Positions 41,980 to 51,817 of a stretch of DNA of 64,000 nt are shown in pieces. Position numbers and translations under genes: made by a program. Position 1 is the stretch's first letter. The number at the start of each line of letters is the position of its first letter. Under the pieces are notes generated by a model. That model had not been told where the DNA came from and made no database searches. It saw nothing but the letters and a program-made list of their open reading frames with translations. The DNA is from Solibacillus ferritrahens (GTDB lineage: Bacteria > Bacillota > Bacilli > Bacillales_A > Planococcaceae): assembly GCF_037027585.1 (NCBI RefSeq), contig NZ_JAXCLE010000007.1:62001-126000 (forward strand), in the 5' to 3' direction.

Positions 41980-44937
41980 TCACATATTATGAATTTTTGT
42001 TGCAATTACATTCCCTGATTCATCAAGAGCTTGGAATTCAACTTCTACGTATAAATCAAATTCAGGGAATTCGTACAATTGCGGTCGATGCATAAAGCGA
42101 GATGAACCACGTTCAGGTAAATCATAACGCACATCTCCACTTGGCGAAATAAATACGACACGCACCGCTTTTACATTTTCACAGCCTGTATTTACATCAG
42201 CAAGAATTGTCACACGTTCTTCTATTCTTACATCTGTACGATTAAAGATTGTGTCCCCTACTAAACAACTATTGTTCATAGTAGGCATTTTACATAAAAT
42301 CGTAGTAATAATCGACTGTAACGAACCATGTAAATTTTCTATTGTTGAGATATTTTGATACGTACCTTTTGTTTCAGATGAAATATCTTTCAGTAATTTT
42401 TCATTCACAGTTGTATACGAACCAACCGAAACAGTATGAATTGCAATGCCTTTCTCTTTTGCCATTCGGATGACCTCATCTAAACCATTACTGTTCGAAT
42501 AGCCATCTGTAACTAATACAATCGCTTTATTTGTATATTGATTTGTAGTGAAATTATTCACTGCCGTTTTTAATGCTGCTACAATATTCGTCGAACGATT
42601 TTCATTTTTATAGCTCAATAAACTATCGATACTTGAAACGATTGCTGCAGTATCTGTTGCTTCATGGTTTGAACGATTGCTGAATCGATACACATGACTC
42701 GGCTTAGCTCCAATTTGCTTCACTGTCTGCTTCACTTTATCTGCCGTATAGTTTTTCGCATCTCGTACTTTCATCGAACCTGAATGATCGACAACAAACA
42801 TCACTTCAGATTCAATGGCACAAAGATTATTTTCAAAGCGGGGATTTGAAAATACAGATTGTGTAACTGTTGTATTTTTTAATCCTTGGAAAATTTTATC
42901 ATAACGTGGATCCAAGTCAATTAAGCGTGCTTTCACCTGAGAATTGCCATATAGGATATCATCAAAGTATACAACTGCAGAGCCACGGCTACCCGTGTTA
43001 TTATTGTAGTCCTTTGTATTCGTATCAAATGATACAACACGTGTTTTTCCATTGAACGTTACTTCTACCGTCCCTTTGTAATCAGTAATAATAACACCGC
43101 TTGGCGCCACTAAATTAACAATTACTTTCGTATACCGATCCATACCTTCCGGACGCTGCTGCAATTCTTTTCCTGCTTGTAAGACCGCAATTTTTGATAC
43201 AGCACCTTCCAGCTTCCCGATTAAATCCGCATAATCTTTACGCAGTAAATTTTTATCAATTTGTCCTAAACGATCATACATTGCTTTTATTACTTCAACT
43301 GATTCTTCATGTGCCAATGTAATTTGATCTGCAATCGGCAAAAACTTGCCTGTTAAATAAATAATTACAGCATGTAACATAGAATTGAAAGGAACCGTAT
43401 CTTCTTCACTCATGACGCCCTGAAGATCATATGTTGCTCGCCCTTCATTGTTTACTGTGTACATTACTTTAGCACTTCCTAAACCGCCCCATGAAGATTC
43501 ATCTTTTGGACCTTCAATCATATAGTCTAAAATTTGCTCAAATAACCAAACAGAAATAATTTGACCCTCTAATTTCAAGTCGGCATTTCCGTATTGAATG
43601 TCCTTTGAAGTGACTTGACCTTGTGTTAATTTACCATCCGAAGTAGTATACGATTCCCATTTAGATCCCGTCATAACTTTCATATCTTCATCATAATTGG
43701 AAATTGTAATAATTCCATTTGTTGTAAACGGCACAGTAGTAGTCTCAACTACACCTTGTGGTAAAGCCGGTAATGGTCTCACTCCTGGATCAACAGTCCC
43801 GCCATTCCATTCTGTCTGTTCTGGATCAAATACTTCATACGTAATACGAAGTTCTGCTTTTGGTACATATCGCATTGCCACTTCGATCACTTGATTTTTA
43901 TATGTGTGATATTTCTCCGTTGGGTTGACCATTTCAAAGCGAATCGTATCGACTACTGACTTTGTTAGTGCAGGTGCCGTCACGTATACGTTAAGTTGTG
44001 GTCCGTCTGTATATACTACTGTCGATTGCCCACTTGTACTCGCATTCGTTTCCGATACTTTCGCCCCCGCTACAGAAGTAACTTTAAAGGCAAGAGATTC
44101 ATCATATGATATGTCATTGCCATAACTATCACGTAAATTAATTGTAACTAAAGAGGAATCGAGGCCATTGGCAGTTAGTTCTTCCTTTGCTACTTTAATG
44201 TCTTTTACAGCTTTGTATATATCTGGTCTAGTTGTTTTATCATCCGGGTTTTTCCCTGGCTTGGTCGGAATTGCAACCGTTCCATCTTTACTTTCAACAA
44301 AGTTTGTTGGTAATGTTATTTTATTATTGTCCTTACCAGTAGGAGCACTTGATAATCCTTCAATCGCCATTTTCCCTTGTTGATTAATGCGATACATAAA
44401 TACAGCCATATCACCACGGTTAATATTGCGGGTCGGCTTATAGTCCTCAAATGTTCGCTTGCCTGATGTACCCGTAGTGATTTCATTCATATATAAATAT
44501 TGAACTGCTTGTACTTCCGATAAATCCAAACCATTCACCGCCGCATATAAGCGAGCAAAATGACCTCTGGAAATATTTGCATTACGCTTTGCTGGATTGT
44601 CCGCTCCATATAGCGGTATATTTAAATCCTTGTAATATTCATACAACATATCCTTATTATTCGTATTAAAGTGATAGTTACTATCTAACTTCGCCAAAAA
44701 TTGAAGCATTTGCCATTCCATAACTAGAGTGCCTGATTGGAATTTGTTCCCGCCATATAATTGCATATAATCTTTGTCTACTGCCCATTTAGCTGCTTTA
44801 TATTTCGAATTAGATTTGGCAATATCCGAAATTTGCTTATTTGCTGCTTCCACCTCTATTGGACCAAAGGGAAAAGCTAAAGAGAGAACTAGAAGACAAG
44901 ATAGCAGCATTGCCATTAGTTTCTTCATTTTATTCAT
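41980..44937 (-). CDS. Secreted S-layer-homology protein with von Willebrand factor A domain
   Basis: The 985-residue product has a signal peptide (residues 1-31, ending VEA|AN), an SLH-like region at about residues 35-190 (RGHFARLYAAVNGL; INRGDMAVFMYRI), a long beta-rich part, and a VWA domain at about residues 708-870. The VWA domain has an intact MIDAS: VVDHSGSMK (DxSxS), NRSTNIVAAL and VLVTDG. SLH domains attach proteins to pyruvylated wall polymers, and VWA domains bind metal-dependent ligands, so a surface adhesin or surface-assembly role is likely but unproven. It is the last of three genes of this kind; the ATG at 44937 follows AAGGAG. Confidence 0.88.
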   Translation of the reverse strand: MNKMKKLMAMLLSCLLVLSLAFPFGPIEVEAANKQISDIAKSNSKYKAAKWAVDKDYMQLYGGNKFQSGTLVMEWQMLQFLAKLDSNYHFNTNNKDMLYEYYKDLNIPLYGADNPAKRNANISRGHFARLYAAVNGLDLSEVQAVQYLYMNEITTGTSGKRTFEDYKPTRNINRGDMAVFMYRINQQGKMAIEGLSSAPTGKDNNKITLPTNFVESKDGTVAIPTKPGKNPDDKTTRPDIYKAVKDIKVAKEELTANGLDSSLVTINLRDSYGNDISYDESLAFKVTSVAGAKVSETNASTSGQSTVVYTDGPQLNVYVTAPALTKSVVDTIRFEMVNPTEKYHTYKNQVIEVAMRYVPKAELRITYEVFDPEQTEWNGGTVDPGVRPLPALPQGVVETTTVPFTTNGIITISNYDEDMKVMTGSKWESYTTSDGKLTQGQVTSKDIQYGNADLKLEGQIISVWLFEQILDYMIEGPKDESSWGGLGSAKVMYTVNNEGRATYDLQGVMSEEDTVPFNSMLHAVIIYLTGKFLPIADQITLAHEESVEVIKAMYDRLGQIDKNLLRKDYADLIGKLEGAVSKIAVLQAGKELQQRPEGMDRYTKVIVNLVAPSGVIITDYKGTVEVTFNGKTRVVSFDTNTKDYNNNTGSRGSAVVYFDDILYGNSQVKARLIDLDPRYDKIFQGLKNTTVTQSVFSNPRFENNLCAIESEVMFVVDHSGSMKVRDAKNYTADKVKQTVKQIGAKPSHVYRFSNRSNHEATDTAAIVSSIDSLLSYKNENRSTNIVAALKTAVNNFTTNQYTNKAIVLVTDGYSNSNGLDEVIRMAKEKGIAIHTVSVGSYTTVNEKLLKDISSETKGTYQNISTIENLHGSLQSIITTILCKMPTMNNSCLVGDTIFNRTDVRIEERVTILADVNTGCENVKAVRVVFISPSGDVRYDLPERGSSRFMHRPQLYEFPEFDLYVEVEFQALDESGNVIATKIHNM

Positions 44938-44949
44938 TTTTGCAACTCC

Positions 44950-46398
44950 TTAGTTAAAAAACAGAATATTGTCACGGTAGTTTTCTTTTAAATCCGTTTC
45001 TAAATAGCGTAAAAATCGTTCAATAATCGCTGAAGATTGTGCGCGTGTTAACGTACCTTTGGGATTGAAATAACCGTCGCTGCCGGACATTAATCCTAAC
45101 TGTGTCGCTACATAAATTGCATCCCGTGCATAATCGGTAATTCTATAATCATCTTTATAGTCTGTTGTATAGCCTGGATCTGGTGCTTTTCCTTCTAAAC
45201 CTAGGGCACGGACTAAAATTGTCGCTGCCTGCTGACGTGTTAAAAAGCCGTCAGGGTCAAAAGTATTCGGATTGGTTCCTTTAATAACACCCTTGTTTAC
45301 TGCTGCACCTAAATAATTGTAGTCTTTCGCTGTACGCTTTACATCTTTAAAAATTGTTGGTTGTGAAGAAGTACGGCGATTGTTATTTTCTTCTAATACA
45401 CGCAGGTCTATTGCTTTACCAATTGCAACGGCAAAGTCAAAACGTTGCACTGGTGTATTCGGAGAAAAGAAATTTGATTGGTCATCCAAAATGCCAAGTG
45501 AATATAATTTCTCAATTTGCTCACGAGCCCAGTTTGTTGATAAGTCACGGAACTTTGGAATTTTCAGCATTTCGAGCTTTGGCATATAGTCAATATTACT
45601 AGCAACTTTTCCTCTGCCTGCCGGTAAATCGTATTCATATTCAGATAATGAATCTGCCGAACTTACTGTTTTATAGTTTCCATTGAAACTGGATAAAGTA
45701 GCGTCACTTTGATTGAATTCCAAAGTACGTGATTTAGCAGTTGAAACTTTATTTTTCACTGTCCCAATTGATCCATCTTCATAAACAATTTCAAAATCGG
45801 TAATTTGGGTTTCAGTTGCACCCCAGAAGTTTTCGTAACCTTCATTTCGACTGTTTGCCTCTACTGTAATTATTTTCGTCACTGCATCTCTTCCCCGACC
45901 TGTCGATTCGGTATACGTTTTACGGGCAATCGCTTCTCCAGAATAATAATCCGATGCCGGACGCTTGTCTGTAATGGTACTTTTAGAGAGCTGGTAATCC
46001 GCCAATGTAAATGTGCGGTCTCCAATTGTAATTTTTTCTGTAAATTTTGTTACGCTACCAGTCGCTGAACTTTGACCAACTTGATCATAGTTTGTTACAT
46101 CATATGTATACGTAAAGTTTCTAGTTAATTTTTCTCCACTTGGTCCTGTTAACGTAAATTTATATGTTTCGGTTAACTTACCTTGACGCTCTGTCTTGTT
46201 TACTGAAACGTTTTTATTAGTTCCCGTAAATTTAATCGGTTTCCCCGTTAAAAAGAAATATTCTTCGTATTCATACTCATTTTTAACTCCACCTGTTATA
46301 TCAATTGACTGCGCTGAACTAGTCGATGGGTGGATAAGTAGTACTATAATTAAAAACGAACATGCCGCTACGAAGTTTAAACTAAGCTTTTTCCCCAC
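44950..46398 (-). CDS. Secreted SLH-domain surface protein
   Basis: The product has a signal peptide (about 28 residues, with FLIIVLLIHPSTSSAQS), a beta-rich part of about 260 residues without recognised domains, and three C-terminal SLH modules (FRDLSTNWAREQIEKLYSLGIL; FKDVKRTAKDYNYLGAAVNKGVI; YKDDYRITDYARDAIYVATQLGLM). The frame runs up to 46464, but a perfect hairpin lies at 46442-46470. The GTG at 46398, with GAGG 9 nt upstream, gives an ideal signal peptide and 482 residues. It is probably co-transcribed with the gene below it, 13 bp away. Confidence 0.85.
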   Translation of the reverse strand: MGKKLSLNFVAACSFLIIVLLIHPSTSSAQSIDITGGVKNEYEYEEYFFLTGKPIKFTGTNKNVSVNKTERQGKLTETYKFTLTGPSGEKLTRNFTYTYDVTNYDQVGQSSATGSVTKFTEKITIGDRTFTLADYQLSKSTITDKRPASDYYSGEAIARKTYTESTGRGRDAVTKIITVEANSRNEGYENFWGATETQITDFEIVYEDGSIGTVKNKVSTAKSRTLEFNQSDATLSSFNGNYKTVSSADSLSEYEYDLPAGRGKVASNIDYMPKLEMLKIPKFRDLSTNWAREQIEKLYSLGILDDQSNFFSPNTPVQRFDFAVAIGKAIDLRVLEENNNRRTSSQPTIFKDVKRTAKDYNYLGAAVNKGVIKGTNPNTFDPDGFLTRQQAATILVRALGLEGKAPDPGYTTDYKDDYRITDYARDAIYVATQLGLMSGSDGYFNPKGTLTRAQSSAIIERFLRYLETDLKENYRDNILFFN

Positions 46399-46441
46399 TA
46401 AAATGTCCCTCATTTCCTCATATTTTCCTTTAAAGTTGTAT

Positions 46442-46470
46442 TGGCATGTGAGAAATCCCCTCACATGCCA
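46442..46470 (-). other. Intercistronic hairpin without U-tract
   Basis: TGGCATGTGAG (46442-46452) pairs perfectly with CTCACATGCCA (46460-46470). On the minus strand there is no T-run after it, so it is more likely a processing or stabilising element between the first and second surface-protein genes than a strong terminator. Confidence 0.65.
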
Positions 46471-46478
46471 TTAAACTT

Positions 46479-48173
46479 TTAGTTTACTAGTAGTACATAT
46501 ACATCGGATGTGGAACGTGCAATTGCAGTTACATGACTCCCTTTATAAATCTCCTCAATATCAACCACTTTTCCATCTTTAACTATCATTGCTTTTGATA
46601 AGTCTAATGTAAGTGAACCGTATCGGAAGTTCCAGTGTCCATCGTTCCCCCACTGGCTGCTATTATTTAATGAAATCTTTTTCGTGTTGAAATTCACAGA
46701 GCTTACTCGTCCTGTCAAAGTTAGCGTAGCCAACCTTTCGTTTGGAACAAAGTGAATTCCTTGAATATGTCCATCATTTACATAGAAGTATCCGTAATAC
46801 GGATTTGGCGAATTTGTATAATTATCGTATAAATCTAAATCCAATTCAGGAATTACTTTAAATTGCTTTGTACCGTCCAGTTCAGAAGCAATTGTAGAAT
46901 TACTGTATCCAAATTGGGAAATACGGTTATCCGAATTCCAGAAATGATTGTCAAAACGCTGCAAGTCAGATAAGTCGACTTCGTATGCATCTAAATCTGC
47001 TACATCAATTCGGCCAAAGTAAAGTTGGTATTTTGATAAATTCGGTGCTAAAAACGCATCATTTGTTATATTCACAACATGTGCATAGTCATTTTTTGCA
47101 CCGCCATCCGTTAATACAAAGGCTGTTGTAGAAATTGGTTTCTGTGCTAAATCCAATGCAATTAATCCTTCAGGTTCTACTAATCGTCCGTTACGTATTA
47201 AAATTGAACCGTTATGGTAATTTAATTTCTGTGAATTTTTTAGCTCCAGCATATTTACACCAATATTTACACTTTTAATTGGTTGATAGAATGTACGTTC
47301 ATTTTTAGCTAATACAATAATTTTATCGATAACCTCTTTATTGAATTGGGCTTTTGTCACAAAATAAATATCGCTGTTGCTGTAGTTTTTTAATTGATTT
47401 TTTGATATTTTTTTGTTTCCTGCATAAATGGTTGTATTATTTGTAAAGTTGAATGTAGCCTTTGTTTTTATGCTTCCAGTTCCGAATCGCCAATCCAATA
47501 AAGTATGGGCATTTTTTACATTTAGCGTATTTTTATTGGTATTAACCGCATTTAAATTCGCTTTATATAAATCTGCAACCGTATTGGCTGTGCTCATAAT
47601 ATTAATCTCGGCAATGCGTGATGTATTGGCTGTAGCAAATTTCAAACGTACACGGTCCCCTACGTAAAGGTTACTAATATCTACAAAAGATTTTCCCTTA
47701 AACACTTCTGTATTATTAGTAACGGTATATGTTTTCGTGGATGACCCATCTACCTTTACTCGCATTTGTAAACCGTTTGGATCAATTTGTGTTACAACAC
47801 CTGAAATTTGTTTACTGTTTTCAACAATCGAACCGTCGCCGTCATTTGTAGAACCGCGTAATTCAGAAATCTTACCTGATTTTAGTTTAATAGTGACACT
47901 CATACCTGCTTTAAAACCATCTATATTTGTCAGCGTATTATTAATATAGAATTTCCCTGTGTTTGAAAAGTTAAATGTTGCTGTTTTTCCAGAACTATTT
48001 TTCAAAGTAACACTTTTTAATGTACGCGTTACCGTTCCGTTCTTATCTTCAGTTTCATCATAATTCGCTTTCATAAAGGTATATGTAGTAGATGCTTCAG
48101 CTTGTTGACCTATCGGTAGAATTGCTAAAGCAAGTGTAATTGCTGTCAGCAGTGTTACTATTTTTTTAAGCAA
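46479..48173 (-). CDS. Secreted beta-rich protein of unknown function
   Basis: The 564-residue product starts with TTG at 48173, 8 nt after GAGGAGG, and has a clear signal peptide (LLTAITLALAILPIGQQAEAS). The rest is rich in Asn, Thr, Ser and aromatic residues with many short beta-like stretches, and has repeated units of the form VTxxDxxGLQMRVKVDG or GRVSSVNFNTKKISLNN. No SLH or other domain was recognised. It is first in the surface-protein cluster and probably sits at the cell surface with its two downstream partners. Confidence 0.78.
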   Translation of the reverse strand: MLKKIVTLLTAITLALAILPIGQQAEASTTYTFMKANYDETEDKNGTVTRTLKSVTLKNSSGKTATFNFSNTGKFYINNTLTNIDGFKAGMSVTIKLKSGKISELRGSTNDGDGSIVENSKQISGVVTQIDPNGLQMRVKVDGSSTKTYTVTNNTEVFKGKSFVDISNLYVGDRVRLKFATANTSRIAEINIMSTANTVADLYKANLNAVNTNKNTLNVKNAHTLLDWRFGTGSIKTKATFNFTNNTTIYAGNKKISKNQLKNYSNSDIYFVTKAQFNKEVIDKIIVLAKNERTFYQPIKSVNIGVNMLELKNSQKLNYHNGSILIRNGRLVEPEGLIALDLAQKPISTTAFVLTDGGAKNDYAHVVNITNDAFLAPNLSKYQLYFGRIDVADLDAYEVDLSDLQRFDNHFWNSDNRISQFGYSNSTIASELDGTKQFKVIPELDLDLYDNYTNSPNPYYGYFYVNDGHIQGIHFVPNERLATLTLTGRVSSVNFNTKKISLNNSSQWGNDGHWNFRYGSLTLDLSKAMIVKDGKVVDIEEIYKGSHVTAIARSTSDVYVLLVN

Positions 48174-48380
48174 TTATTTCGCCTCCTCATTCATTACTTC
48201 TCATTATTTTTATTTCAAAATGGCTTTATGTAACCTTATTTCTTAAAATTCATAATTAAAACTCTTTATCTTATTTATAAAGTCTAGAGCTCAATGTTTG
48301 TACAAATTTACAAATAATGTTACATCACCTAATTTAGTTTACCAAATTACCCAGGCAATAGCATCGAAAGTCTTTATAAA

Positions 48381-48554
48381 TTATATAGAGACATCAATTG
48401 TATGACCTAGTGTTGGGTGGGACACATCCATTACTTCAATTAATTGTTCTATGCTTTGTTCTTGAAATTCCATTGATTGTTTTGTAACAGCTAATGAAAC
48501 AGTTTGCATTAAATCCGCTTGTTTCATCGATATTGCTAAAGCTGCGATATCCAT
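48381..48554 (-). CDS. YjfB-family small protein
   Basis: The 57-residue product reads MDIAALAISMKQADLMQTVS at its start and ends in HPTLGHTIDVSI, matching the YjfB family (annotated as putative motility proteins, function unproven). The ATG at 48554 follows AGGAGGTGC by a normal distance. It stands alone between engB and the surface-protein cluster. Flanking sequence shows no partner gene. Confidence 0.82.
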   Translation of the reverse strand: MDIAALAISMKQADLMQTVSLAVTKQSMEFQEQSIEQLIEVMDVSHPTLGHTIDVSI

Positions 48555-48695
48555 ATGTAGCACCTCCTACAATTTTTATCGACAAAACAACATTAATATC
48601 AAGTAATTATTATAATTTTGATGAAGACTGAACTGTTATTACTGCAGTAGATTAAAAGAGAGATATTTCCAGTAATTTGTTTTTTAAAACCTAAA

Positions 48696-48733
48696 AAAAG
48701 AACAACTTCGAATTTAATCGAGGTTGTTCTTTT
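48696..48733 (-). terminator. Terminator after engB
   Basis: AAAAGAACAAC followed by TTCGA pairs with TCGA and GTTGTTCTTTT (48697-48733). It ends the lonA-engB transcript on the minus strand. Confidence 0.88.
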
Positions 48734-48738
48734 TATTT

Positions 48739-49320
48739 TTACATACGCGATTCAATTTCAGCCCATGCCTCTTCGAAGCCAAGACCTTTTTCTGAAGAAA
48801 ACACAATTAATGGATCTTGTTTATCCATTTGCAATGTTTCCCGCACATGCTTTTTATGCTTATCCCATTTACCTTTTGGGATTTTGTCAGCTTTTGTCGC
48901 TACTACAATAACCGGAATATTATAATGCTTTAAGAAATCATACATCATACAGTCATCATTAGTGGGATTGTGACGAATATCAATAATCAATACAACGGCC
49001 CTTAATTGCTCACGTCCCATGAAATATTGTTCAATCATTCTTCCCCAAGCTGCGCGTTCTGATTTTGAAACTTTTGCATAGCCGTATCCTGGAACGTCAA
49101 CATAATAAAGTTGCTCTTCAATTTTATAGAAATTCAACTGTTGCGTTTTACCAGGTTTTGACGAAATACGTGCCATTGCTTTACGGCCAATCATACGGTT
49201 GATAAACGAAGATTTGCCGACATTTGAACGACCCGCTAAAGCGAATTCAGGTAGCCCGTCTTCCGGGAACTGTTCTGGTCGGACAAAACTGCCGATCATT
49301 TCTACGTTATGGACTTTCAT
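48739..49320 (-). CDS. engB: Ribosome biogenesis GTPase EngB (YsxC)
   Basis: EngB is a small GTPase needed for 50S subunit assembly. The 193-residue product has G1 AGRSNVGKSS (residues 29-38), G3 DVPGYGYA, G4 ATKADK and G5 FSSEKG. Its start overlaps the lonA stop (TAATG), giving coupled translation, as in B. subtilis where ysxC follows lonA. Confidence 0.97.
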   Translation of the reverse strand: MKVHNVEMIGSFVRPEQFPEDGLPEFALAGRSNVGKSSFINRMIGRKAMARISSKPGKTQQLNFYKIEEQLYYVDVPGYGYAKVSKSERAAWGRMIEQYFMGREQLRAVVLIIDIRHNPTNDDCMMYDFLKHYNIPVIVVATKADKIPKGKWDKHKKHVRETLQMDKQDPLIVFSSEKGLGFEEAWAEIESRM

Positions 49321-51644
49321 TACTTATTAAAACCTCCATCTAGTGCGAGCGCAAGAACTTCTTCCGCTTGTGAAACTAGTTTAAATGTGAGTTGCTCACG
49401 AATTGTTTCTGGAATATCATCAATATCACGCTCATTGTCTTTCGGGATAATAATCGTCGTTAATCCTGCACGGTGAGCACTTAATGATTTTTCCTTTAGA
49501 CCACCGATTGGTAATACACGACCTCGTAAAGTTACTTCCCCTGTCATTCCAATTTCGCGTTTAATTGCTTTTCCAGTAATTGCTGACACGATGGCAGTTG
49601 TCATCGTTATACCAGCTGAAGGACCATCCTTAGGCACTGCGCCTTCTGGAACATGGACGTGAATATCATGTTGATCAAAATAATCTGAATCAAGTCCTAA
49701 ATCACCTGTTAATGTACGGACAAATGATAGTGCAATTTGTGCGGATTCCTTCATTACATCTCCAAGCTTCCCTGTTAAGATTAGTTTCCCTTTACCAGGT
49801 GTTAATGAAACTTCAATTTGTAAAGTATCGCCGCCAACAGTCGTATAAGCAAGACCTGTTGCAACACCTACTTGATTTTCAAGCTCTGCTTGTCCGTAAC
49901 GGAATCGATGTTTGCCAAGCATATCCACTAATACTTTTGAGCTAACAGTCACTTTTTTCTTTTCACCTGAAACAATGATTTTTGCAGCTTTACGACAAAC
50001 AGTTGCTACTTGTCGCTCTAGTCCACGAACTCCAGCTTCACGTGTATAATAACGAATCAAATCTGTAATTGCTTCGTCTTTTATGAGTAGTTGTGCTTTC
50101 TTTAAACCATGTTCCTTCATTTGTTTCGGAATTAAATGGTTTTTCGTAATTTCAATTTTCTCATACTCCGTATATCCGGCAATATTGATAATTTCCATAC
50201 GATCAAGAAGTGGTGCAGGTATTGTACTTAAATCATTTGCTGTTGCAATGAACAGTACATCCTGCAAATTATATGGCTCTTCAATGAAGTGATCGCTAAA
50301 CGTATTGTTTTGCTCAGGATCCAAAACTTCCAACATTGCAGCAGAAGGATCACCACGGAAATCGTTTGACATTTTATCAATTTCGTCAAGTAAGAATACA
50401 GGGTTTGTTGTACCTGCTTTTTTCATTCCTTGAATAATACGACCAGGCATTGCACCTACATACGTACGACGGTGACCACGAATTTCCGATTCATCACGTA
50501 CACCACCAAGTGAAACTCGGACAAACTTACGGTCCAAGCTCTCCGCAATGGAACGTGCCAAACTTGTTTTACCAACACCTGGAGGTCCTGCTAAACAAAG
50601 AATTGGACCGCGTAATGAATTCATCAACTGACGGACTGATAAATACTCCAAAACACGCTCTTTCACTTTTTCTAAACCGTCGTGATCACGATTTAATACC
50701 TCTTCAGCGTGGGCAATATCGATACGGTCTTCCGTTTTCTCCGTCCAAGGTATCGATACAAGCCATTCAAGATAGTTACGAATAACGCCACTTTCTGCAC
50801 TTGCAGCAGGCAATTTTTCATAACGATCAAGCTCTTTTAACGCCACTTTTAATGTAGAATCTGGCATGCCTGAGCTATCAATTTTTTTGCGAAGCTCTGC
50901 AACTTCACCTGTTTTTCCTTCACGATCACCAAGCTCTGTTTGAATTGCTTTCATTTGCTCACGTAAATAATATTCTTTTTGCGTGCGCTCCATCGCTTGC
51001 TTCACTTTTGTACTGATTTTTTTCTCGAGATTTAAAATCTCCTGCTCATCATGTAGACGAATCATTAAGTGGTCTAAACGTTTCTTAATGTTAGTGATGT
51101 CTAATACTTCCTGCTTCTCATTAATTTTAAATGGTAAATGAGAGGCAATTACATCCGCCAATCGACCTGGTTCTTCAATATCGAGAACAGATTCGATTGT
51201 TTCAGTCGTAATTTTATTTGATGATTTTGCATATTTTTCGAAATAAGATAGTACCGTACGCATTAAAGCTTCCGTTTCAGAATCTTTAAATTGCTCGTCT
51301 TCAAATATCTCCAAATCCGCAATTGTAAATTTTTCAGCATCTTTGTAACTTACCATCTCCGCACGGTTTAAACCTTCAACCAAGATGCGTAATGTGCCGT
51401 TTGGAAGCTTTAGCATTTGCTTAACCTTCGCTAAAGTACCCATTTTATAAAGATCTGATTTTACAGGTGAATCAACACGTAAATCTTTTTGAGTAACTAA
51501 AAAGATCGTACTGTCTCCAAGCATCGCATGTTCAAGTGCAGCAATAGAACGCTCTCTACCAACATCAATATGTAAAACCATTGTTGGGTAGACAAGAAGT
51601 CCTCTTAACGGTAAAACTGGCATATTAGATAATTTTTTTGTCAC
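49320..51644 (-). CDS. lonA: ATP-dependent protease LonA
   Basis: LonA is a hexameric AAA+ serine protease. From the GTG at 51644, 9 nt after GGAGGTG, it has 774 residues, the same as B. subtilis LonA. The N-terminal substrate domain begins LPLRGLLVYPTMVLH; Walker A is GPPGVGKT near residue 350; the protease domain has PKDGPSAGI with the catalytic Ser and the dyad Lys in GLKEKSLSAHRAG. An earlier in-frame ATG at 51686 has no ribosome site. No lonB lies between it and clpX. Confidence 0.97.
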   Translation of the reverse strand: MTKKLSNMPVLPLRGLLVYPTMVLHIDVGRERSIAALEHAMLGDSTIFLVTQKDLRVDSPVKSDLYKMGTLAKVKQMLKLPNGTLRILVEGLNRAEMVSYKDAEKFTIADLEIFEDEQFKDSETEALMRTVLSYFEKYAKSSNKITTETIESVLDIEEPGRLADVIASHLPFKINEKQEVLDITNIKKRLDHLMIRLHDEQEILNLEKKISTKVKQAMERTQKEYYLREQMKAIQTELGDREGKTGEVAELRKKIDSSGMPDSTLKVALKELDRYEKLPAASAESGVIRNYLEWLVSIPWTEKTEDRIDIAHAEEVLNRDHDGLEKVKERVLEYLSVRQLMNSLRGPILCLAGPPGVGKTSLARSIAESLDRKFVRVSLGGVRDESEIRGHRRTYVGAMPGRIIQGMKKAGTTNPVFLLDEIDKMSNDFRGDPSAAMLEVLDPEQNNTFSDHFIEEPYNLQDVLFIATANDLSTIPAPLLDRMEIINIAGYTEYEKIEITKNHLIPKQMKEHGLKKAQLLIKDEAITDLIRYYTREAGVRGLERQVATVCRKAAKIIVSGEKKKVTVSSKVLVDMLGKHRFRYGQAELENQVGVATGLAYTTVGGDTLQIEVSLTPGKGKLILTGKLGDVMKESAQIALSFVRTLTGDLGLDSDYFDQHDIHVHVPEGAVPKDGPSAGITMTTAIVSAITGKAIKREIGMTGEVTLRGRVLPIGGLKEKSLSAHRAGLTTIIIPKDNERDIDDIPETIREQLTFKLVSQAEEVLALALDGGFNK

Positions 51645-51754
51645 GCGGGTATTCACCTCCATCCAAATCTTAAAAACAACCCGCATTATAAGTATGTGTC
51701 AGCTATTCATAAAATTTTCATCCAACCAATATGTATATCCTTTTTGTAAGAAAA

Positions 51755-51792
51755 AGCTGACTTTGGACTTGCTTAAGAAGTCTAAGTCAGCT
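51755..51792 (-). terminator. Terminator after clpX
   Basis: AGCTGACTT (51755-51763) pairs with AAGTCAGCT (51784-51792), with additional GGACTT/AAGTC pairing inside. TTTTTCTT follows on the minus strand. Confidence 0.88.
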
Positions 51793-51817
51793 ACATAATT
51801 GGAACATTCAGCAAAAA

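Noticed and set aside
46399..46464. Longer N-terminus of the middle SLH protein
   Set aside because: It would include a perfect hairpin and put a charged stretch before the signal peptide; the GTG at 46398 gives a normal signal peptide.
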